A DNA stretch of 64,000 nt, taken from contig OW203738.1 of the NCBI GenBank assembly GCA_934045075.1, positions 5,137,487 through 5,201,486 of the forward strand. The letters run 5' to 3'. Source of the stretch: Yponomeuta sedellus (Eukaryota > Arthropoda > Insecta > Lepidoptera > Yponomeutidae). Every line of letters begins with the position of its first letter. Position 1 is the stretch's first letter. Under the pieces are notes generated by a model, which worked only from the letters and a program-made list of their open reading frames with translations, was not told the DNA's origin and searched no databases. Both the position numbers and the translations under genes were made by a program. Of the stretch, positions 58,536 through 64,000 are shown piece after piece.

Positions 58536-59684
58536 CTGTGAACTTTTACCTGTAATGAACATTTGCCGTAATGCTTATCACAAGTGGATGTTCTAGTCTA
58601 TAAGCAGTTTCAGTCCATCTAACAGAAACTGCAAAGTATATGTATCACTAACATAACATAATATTACTAACTAATATGAATCAACGCTCGCGATTTTTGT
58701 CTCAATGCTGTTATCACCAGTAAAATATTTTATTTTGAAAGAACGATGGTCGATTGTGGTGGTGGATTTTTTAAATATATTTTTTGGTGTACAATACATT
58801 ATTTATTTGCTTAGATTAAAAGGCTTATTTTTGCTTTTGATAATATCAGGCGTAATGAAGAAAAGTATCAATTTATCTTTTGGAAGATGTTTTAAAAATC
58901 TTTCGTCTGCCTATTCTTATTGTAGGTACTACAATGCATTTATAGAATCCAGGGCGTGGTCAAGTGCTTGTATTGTATGCAATTTATTATTATTAGTTTT
59001 GTTCTTTCCTCCGGTTTCCTCTGGTGGTAGACCTGATTTGATAAATAAAGGCACTGTATTTGTAGTTTTTCCAGCAGCCTTGAGGCTACGCTGTCAGTAG
59101 GCTGCTGCCGTTTTCACCACGTCTTAGTTAGCCCATTAATTTACGGAACATTTTCCACGACAAGAAGTATAACTCTCAATTGACCTTAATTAGACAATAT
59201 TGCCCCCGGGGTCTTTGTGGACTTTAGAGCGACTTAGAAGCGCTATAAAATTTTATGTGAAAGGGTGTAAAAGTATATTGAAACTTATGACCGAGTAGCG
59301 TTTTTAATTTACAGCCCCAAGGGAGTTGCTACTAAGTTAAGGTAGAAGGTCTTACTAGGGATGGGCAATGTGAATAACATGTCCAAAAGTATGGTATCGA
59401 CACATTATTTCACAACTATTGATATTGAAATATTTATGTTTTGCCGATGGCATAAAATTTCCAGAAATTTGAGACATTAACTTCTTTATCTAATTCTGAG
59501 ATGATTTATTTAGCGTCCAGTGGCCTCTTTACTCGCACTCAATGGGTGGAGGGACCACTCAGATGCCGCAGTGCTTGAGACATTGTTTTTTTAGGCGGCG
59601 TAGGCTTCATAAGCTATTCCTAACAGCTTGGTCGGACAAGCCCACAGAAAAGACCAGTCAATACCATTTCCTTTTGTCTCACTT
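58536..59684. other. No supported gene
   Basis: The 131-codon frame at 58705-59100 is hydrophobic near residues 15-55 but has no recognisable domain and is probably chance in AT-rich DNA. Nothing else identified. Confidence 0.4.
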
Positions 59685-59842
59685 CCTTCACAATTAGCGT
59701 GTGGTATAGCGACTACAATTTCGCAAATGTACGCGACTTTAAAATTAAACAAAGTCATTGTTACATGCCCGCCTTGGGGATCGAACCTGGGTTTCTTGTT
59801 TGCGAGTCCATTGTTCTACCTACTCGGCTACCATCACTCTTT
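59685..59842 (-). mobile_element. GGTGGTAG-type SINE, minus strand
   Basis: TTCACAATTAGCGTGTGG, ACAATTTCGCAAATGTACG, CATTGTTACATGCCCGCC and GGGATCGAACCTGGG (B box) to GGCTACCATCACTC. Confidence 0.7.
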
Positions 59843-60344
59843 AAATAACACTATTATGAAATAGGCTATAGTCTATACATATTTTTGTGGTGTTCGATGC
59901 GAAGGAAAGCGAACCCATACAGCTTACTAAGTCTCTTCTTTAAAGTCGGATTGGTCGTGTACTTGATACGAAGATGGAGCAGAATTCTTAAAAATATAAC
60001 AATTCCTTTAGCCGAAACCTAATATAAAAAATCGATACATCATGAATCGCTGATATATTGTTTTTTTTTTATTTCTTTGTTCCAAAATATCGATATCTTT
60101 TACGCAAGCCTACTGTTGGGGCGACCAACGCCTCCTTGCTGACAGGCTGACCTGACGTAAGACTGGCTGATTCTCTTTTGAAACGACTTCGAAATTAGAA
60201 TGACTGACCAGACCGAACAAGAGACTACGAAACAGTGCACGACAGACTTCCAAACGTAGCGGACGACAACGCTCCGCTGCTGACGAACAGAAAGACAAAC
60301 CTGTACGACCGTACAAGCTGGTCCTTCGAGCAACTGAACCAAAA
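59843..60344. other. Leader region of the Pao/BEL copy
   Basis: No LTR could be recognised. Small frames at 60199 and 60235 precede the long gag frame and may be leader remnants or frame-shifted gag sequence. ACTGTTGGGGCGACC near 60111 might be the edge of an LTR and primer site, but this is not supported. Confidence 0.35.
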
Positions 60345-62729
60345 ATGGAAACGAGAAATCGTAAAAAACTGGCTGCGCCCGACTCATCCAGCCAGGGAAA
60401 CGACAACCCGATCGGCCGGGCGCGGCCCGGACCTAGTAGCCGCGCCCCCTCACCACTCTCAGCGTGCGGCAGTCGCGCGCCCTCACCGCGCTCAACACGC
60501 AACAGTCGCGCGCCCTCGCCGCGCTCAACGCGCACCAGTCGCGCGCCCTCACCGCGCTCCGCACGCAGTAGTCGCGCACCGTCGCGCATGCACTCTGCTC
60601 TGAGCTGGAGCCCATCCCCGCTGCGATCGACGCGCACGACACGCGCGCCGTCGCCCGCCCTGTCACGCGCCTCCGTCGCTTCTTCTTCTGCAAGTCGCCG
60701 ACAGCGACAGCCGACCGCGGGGGAGAACGCGGAGAGACGCGTAGCAGAGCTCGAACGAGAAGCGGAACGACTCGAACTCAGAGTGAAGCTAATTAGAGAA
60801 GAAATGCGACAAGACGCCAAGTCGCCTCCCATCGAGCGCACGCTGAACAAGCTCTTGGCAAGACAGTCGGTCAAAGAGCTTCCTCCGTTTGCTGGCGATG
60901 TTACAGAATGGCCGATTTTCTATAGTCAGTTCAAAACTACGACTCGACTGTGTAACTATAGTGAGGAGGAAAACATCGCCCGGCTAATGAAGTGCCTAAA
61001 AGGCAAGGCCCGTGACTCTGTATCGGCGCTTCTGGTGAGCGCGACCGGCTTAGAAAAGATTATTTCGACGCTGAAACTAAGATTTGGAAGACAAGACCAT
61101 CTTATAGAAGCGATGTTGGCAAAGATTCGTGCTATAAATTGTATACGTCATGACGACATAAATGGACTCATAGAGTTCGCGACGTCAGTACAGAACGTAG
61201 TCGCGGCAATGACTTTGACAAATGAGACGGGCCATCTATCTAATACATCGCTTATTCGCGAAATCATCGAAAAACTGCCATCAATATTGAAATATCAATG
61301 GAGTTTCTATATCTACGACCGAAATTACAAACAAGCCACGCTACAGACTCTTTCCGACTGGCTTATCAAGACAGCGAACGCCGCTACGCATATCGCACCC
61401 GTGCAAATAGCGTCCGCAGAACAACGCCCACAGAGCCGTTGGACGACGCGGAAACACGCAGTTCTTGCAGTAAACAAGCCCGCAAACAATAAGTCCGCAC
61501 ACAGCAAGCCCGCAACACATCTGTGCGCGATGTGTCAACGGAGCCACGCCCTAGAAGACTGCCAAGACTTTCTCCGACTCACCATTGACGCCCGCTGGGA
61601 ATACGTGACGGACAAGAAGCTGTGCTTTTCCTGCCTGTCTCCTGGTCACCAAATATCCCAGTGCAAAAGCAAGAGAAAGTGCAAGCACTGTGACAGACCT
61701 CACCATCTTGAGCTGCACGCGGAGCCGAAGCCGTCTGCGAAGCCCGAGCCTGAGCCGTCTGAAGCCGACGCTATCATCACGCACACGAATAGCAAACGGA
61801 CTAGCCAGGTGCTACTCAAGGTGGCCAGAGTGGTAGTCAGCGGGCCGCGGCAGTCGGAGGAGGTGCTTGCTTTGCTGGATGAAGGTGCGACGATAAGCCT
61901 CATCGACGAAGACCTCGCGCGACGCATCGGAGTCTCCGGAGCTACCTCAGACCTGCGCATCCAGGGAGTCTCCGGGATGCAGTCGACAGCCAACGCGTCG
62001 CAGCGAGTCTCCTTCAACATCCGCGGGAAGAAGTCCGAAGAAACTTTTAATATTTCTAATGTTCATACTGTACATAATTTAGCGCTGCCTATGTATAGAC
62101 ATAACCTAGGTAGGCTATCCTGTAATAACGAATTGATTAAAAGATTTATCAACGACTTAGGGACGACCGACGACATAGACGAACGACCGTTATTGCTCTT
62201 GGGGACTGACAATATAGACCTTATCGTAACGAGACAGCTCTACACAGGACATAAAAGCAGAGACTCTCTCTACGTTTCTTTTACGCTCTTAGGACACATC
62301 GTACACGGTAAGACCCCAAATACCGTACCGACCGACGTGTCAGTCCTGCATTTATGTGCCTGTGACGAACTGAATGACGCCGTTCGGCGTTCTTTCTCAA
62401 CCGACGGGTTCGGGACTAGGCCTTATTCCGACATGCCTCGCTCCAAAGAGGACCTTAGGGCTATAGATATTTTAGAGAAAACGTCTAAATTAGTAGGTGA
62501 CAGGTGGGAGACAGGCCTTCTATGGAAGGATGACTTACCTAACCTGCCTGACAGCTACGGTATGGCACGAAAGAGGCTAGACGGAATTAAAAGAAAGTTT
62601 GATAAGATGCCAGATCTAGCGGCACGCTACTCTGCGAAAATACACGAAAACCTAGAAAAAGGTTATATTTCGAAAATTGACGACAAAGACAGGTTTCGGG
62701 CTGCTGGTTCCATTGGAAAGTTCCATTGA
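60345..62729 (+). pseudogene. Pao/BEL retrotransposon gag-protease, truncated
   Basis: The 794-residue open product has a Ser/Pro/Arg-rich N-terminus with RAPSPRST-like repeats (about 30-110) and a short charged helix (about 125-150). A gag region of the DUF1759 type (about 180-340) starts at PPFAGDVTEWPIFYSQF. Cys/His clusters span 394-450, including a zinc knuckle C427-X2-C430-X4-H435-X4-C440. A retropepsin-like DUF1758 region has the active-site motif LLDEGATISLID (D512). The pre-RT linker LPDSYGMARKRL and EKGYISKID follows. The product ends about 60 codons into that linker, so reverse transcriptase, RNase H and integrase are lost. Near 62710-62729 the sequence changes to the repeats of the neighbouring Mutator-like element, so insertion of that element is the likely cause. 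GC content is clearly higher than in the surrounding DNA. Confidence 0.85.
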
Positions 62730-62906
62730 TGGGCCCAACAGGATTTTCTAGTCCTTTTGTCTCCACTACTTAGGATGAGTGGGTCCAACAGGATTTTTAC
62801 GGTACTCATGTCTCCATGTGGGTCCAATAGGATTTTGACGGTTCTCATGTCTCCATTGTTCGAAATAGGTGGAGCTATTAGGATTTATTCAGTACTGTTG
62901 TCTCCA
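62730..62906 (+). repeat. Subterminal repeats of the MULE
   Basis: Four units of about 37 bp start at 62730, 62780, 62819 and 62869; the intervals are 50, 39 and 50 bp. Each has GGGTCCAACAGGATTTT (or a variant) at the start and CTCATGTCTCCA (or CTGTTGTCTCCA) at the end. The fourth is the most diverged. Confidence 0.85.
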
Positions 62907-63032
62907 CTGTTAAGATACTGGCCATGTAAGTGTAATTGACATTGATTGACATTTGATCTAATAAATAGATTACTATTTGATAATCTATTTGTAAGTAATT
63001 CACTATTCACACTTCTATTTGTATTTACTAAA

Positions 63033-63724
63033 ATGGACCAAGATCTCCGTTTTTTGGAAAGAAAGGGTGGTAAAGTTTTGATTTACAATGGTTACCAGTT
63101 TTATAAACACACGGTTTATAAAAATACCAGAACCCGTTGGATTTGCAGTCGTAAAAAGAAGGACAAATGCCCTGGTGCGATTACAGTTCATGTGAGTCTA
63201 AAACTAATTTGATTTAACCATGTTGATATTTCGAATTTCGATTGTCTCTCGAGAGGAACACCAGGATTGTAATAGTAGTTGGCGCTTAAAACCTTTCCTG
63301 AACCAATATTTCAAGACCAACATTACGGTTATTAACCAATGTATAAGTTGTTTGGCTTATAAAATGTATGTAATATCTATATTTTTATTTATTTTAGGGT
63401 GCAAATATAGAAAAGATTACCGAGCACGCTGTAGAATGTTTGCCCGATGAGGCTAGAAATATGGTAGCCTTTGCTCTTGATGATGTGAAAGCAAGAGCAG
63501 CAATTACAACAGAACCAATCCCTGTTATTTTCAAGGAAGTCATGGCACCACTATATGATATGGGACTCGACAAAGTAACAAAAATTTCATATGAGAGTTC
63601 AAAAACATCAATATATGCTAAAAGAAAACAAGAATTCGAAGTTAAAAAATTGGTCTACAATAATATCCAGGAAGCGGAAATCCCGGCAAAATTTAAATCA
63701 TTTTTAAAAATGAACAATTTATGA
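63033..63724 (+). CDS. FLYWCH zinc-finger protein of the MULE, two exons
   Basis: Exon 1 (63033-63191) starts MDQDLRFLERKGGKVLIYNG and includes GYQFYKHTVY, TRWICSRKKKDKCPGAITVH. The conserved tryptophan, cysteines and later EH match the FLYWCH DNA-binding finger (about residues 8-63). The 206-bp intron (63192-63397) has GTGAGT and TTTTAG at its ends and interrupts in phase 0. Exon 2 resumes GANIEKITEHAVE and extends to a stop at 63722. Residues after about 75 (TTEPIPVIFKEVMAPLYDMG) resemble the segment that normally leads into a MULE transposase. The next expected block, with the catalytic acids, is absent. The product would bind DNA but could not be a transposase. Splicing is predicted, not proven. 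Confidence 0.72.
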
Positions 63725-64000
63725 AAGAATGGTGTGTATATAATCAACTTCATCGTACAAATAACTTTGCGGAAGGCTGGCATGCTCGAATTAACCGTGC
63801 GATAAATAAAAATTATGTGACGATTGCTAAGTTGCTTTCCGTTCTGGAAAAGGATGTGTCTATTAATAAAATGCAAATTGGTAATGCTACAAGTAACCAT
63901 TCACAACGTAACAGGAGCATTCTACAAAAAGACAGAGATGCATTTATTTTAAATGCTCAGATGAAATTGATTCACAAAGAAATAACAGTCGGACATTTCT
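63721..64000 (+). pseudogene. MULE transposase C-terminal remnant
   Basis: The frame beginning MKEWCVYNQLHR reads RTNNFAEGWHARINRAI, the conserved block near the C-terminus of many FLYWCH-associated MULE transposases, then SVLEKDV and continues to the window edge. It lies in a different frame from exon 2 (overlap at ATGA, 63721-63724), so a one- or two-base shift separates it from the upstream part. It is open at 64000. Confidence 0.7.

Larger units (their letters stand above)
62718..64000 (+). mobile_element. Mutator-like (MULE) element with FLYWCH gene, internally deleted, partial
   Basis: The element starts near 62718, where the Pao/BEL frame ends, and runs off the window. It has four subterminal repeats (62730-62906), a spliced FLYWCH-type gene (63033-63724) and a transposase C-terminal remnant (63721-64000). 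The DDE core expected between exon 2 and the RTNN-EGWH block is missing. The right end and its duplication are outside the window. Confidence 0.75.

Noticed and set aside
58705..59100. 131-codon hydrophobic frame as a membrane protein gene
   Set aside because: No recognisable motif, no splice or promoter context, and AT-rich DNA readily yields Phe/Leu/Ile-rich frames.
60062..60200. LTR and primer-binding site upstream of the Pao/BEL gag
   Set aside because: No paired repeat, TG/CA boundary or duplication could be identified, so it is not listed as an LTR.
60110..60874. 254-codon minus-strand frame opposite the gag gene
   Set aside because: It mirrors the GC-rich, serine/arginine-rich gag N-terminus; the plus-strand frame has recognisable gag and protease regions.

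Overview
The window looks like non-coding, repeat-saturated nuclear DNA of an insect, most probably a moth or butterfly. The reasons are the repeat types: Lep1-like Helitron derivatives ending in CTAGT, RTE-like LINE tails ending in GAAGAAG or GATGATGATG, an R1-type LINE end, tRNA-headed SINEs in several families, a Pao/BEL gag, and GT-AG spliced transposon genes. No bacterial gene organisation and no convincing host gene is present. Nearly every long open frame is a transposon protein or a microsatellite artefact. The species cannot be fixed from the sequence alone.

Region 1 (1-9.5 kb) is dominated by a nested structure. An RTE-type LINE 3' end (2930-3070 and 8394-8530) is split by a short inverted-repeat element (3071-3194 and 8205-8393). 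That element is itself split by a 5.0-kb DNA element (3195-8204) flanked by ACAACT on both sides. The 5-kb element carries one intact 913-codon gene on the minus strand for a DDE/D-transposase-like protein. It also carries about 16 copies of a CCACGGCAATGAAA-like motif, clustered on both sides of the gene, which look like transposase-binding subterminal repeats. An unsplit relative of the target element lies at 33601-33887 and serves as the empty-site control.

Region 2 (9.5-53 kb) is a mosaic of small retroposons. The commonest is a tRNA-derived family, called SINE-T here. Two independent copies start at the same base (GTGAGTCGCCC), carry a tRNA-like head at each end of a central body, and are bracketed by target-site duplications of 9 and 12 bp. 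Shorter copies are 5'-truncated forms with their own duplications. Several copies have become hairpins in which the head is fused to its own reverse complement, two of them bracketed by duplications, and one region (12447-13180) amplifies such a hairpin as a 195-bp tandem array. A second family (about 380 bp) has a head resembling 5S rRNA. Other items are a solo LTR, Helitron-like elements, several fold-back elements and many LINE tails.

Region 3 (53-57 kb) contains a 2.8-kb uninterrupted tetranucleotide array with nested blocks ATTT-GTTT-GTTC-GTTT-ATTT, inside what looks like one Helitron-like element. A similar block pattern occurs in the pentanucleotide array at 43.55-43.89 kb.

Region 4 (60.3-64 kb) holds a Pao/BEL gag-protease gene cut off before its reverse transcriptase. 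The cut is at the start of a Mutator-like element with subterminal repeats, a spliced FLYWCH zinc-finger gene and a frame-shifted transposase C-terminus. The catalytic core of that transposase is missing. The element runs off the end of the window.

The best candidate for a little-described system is the 5-kb element with its motif arrays. The second is the SINE-T family with its recurrent conversion into tRNA hairpins. All family assignments rest on reading motifs by eye; no database search was possible.
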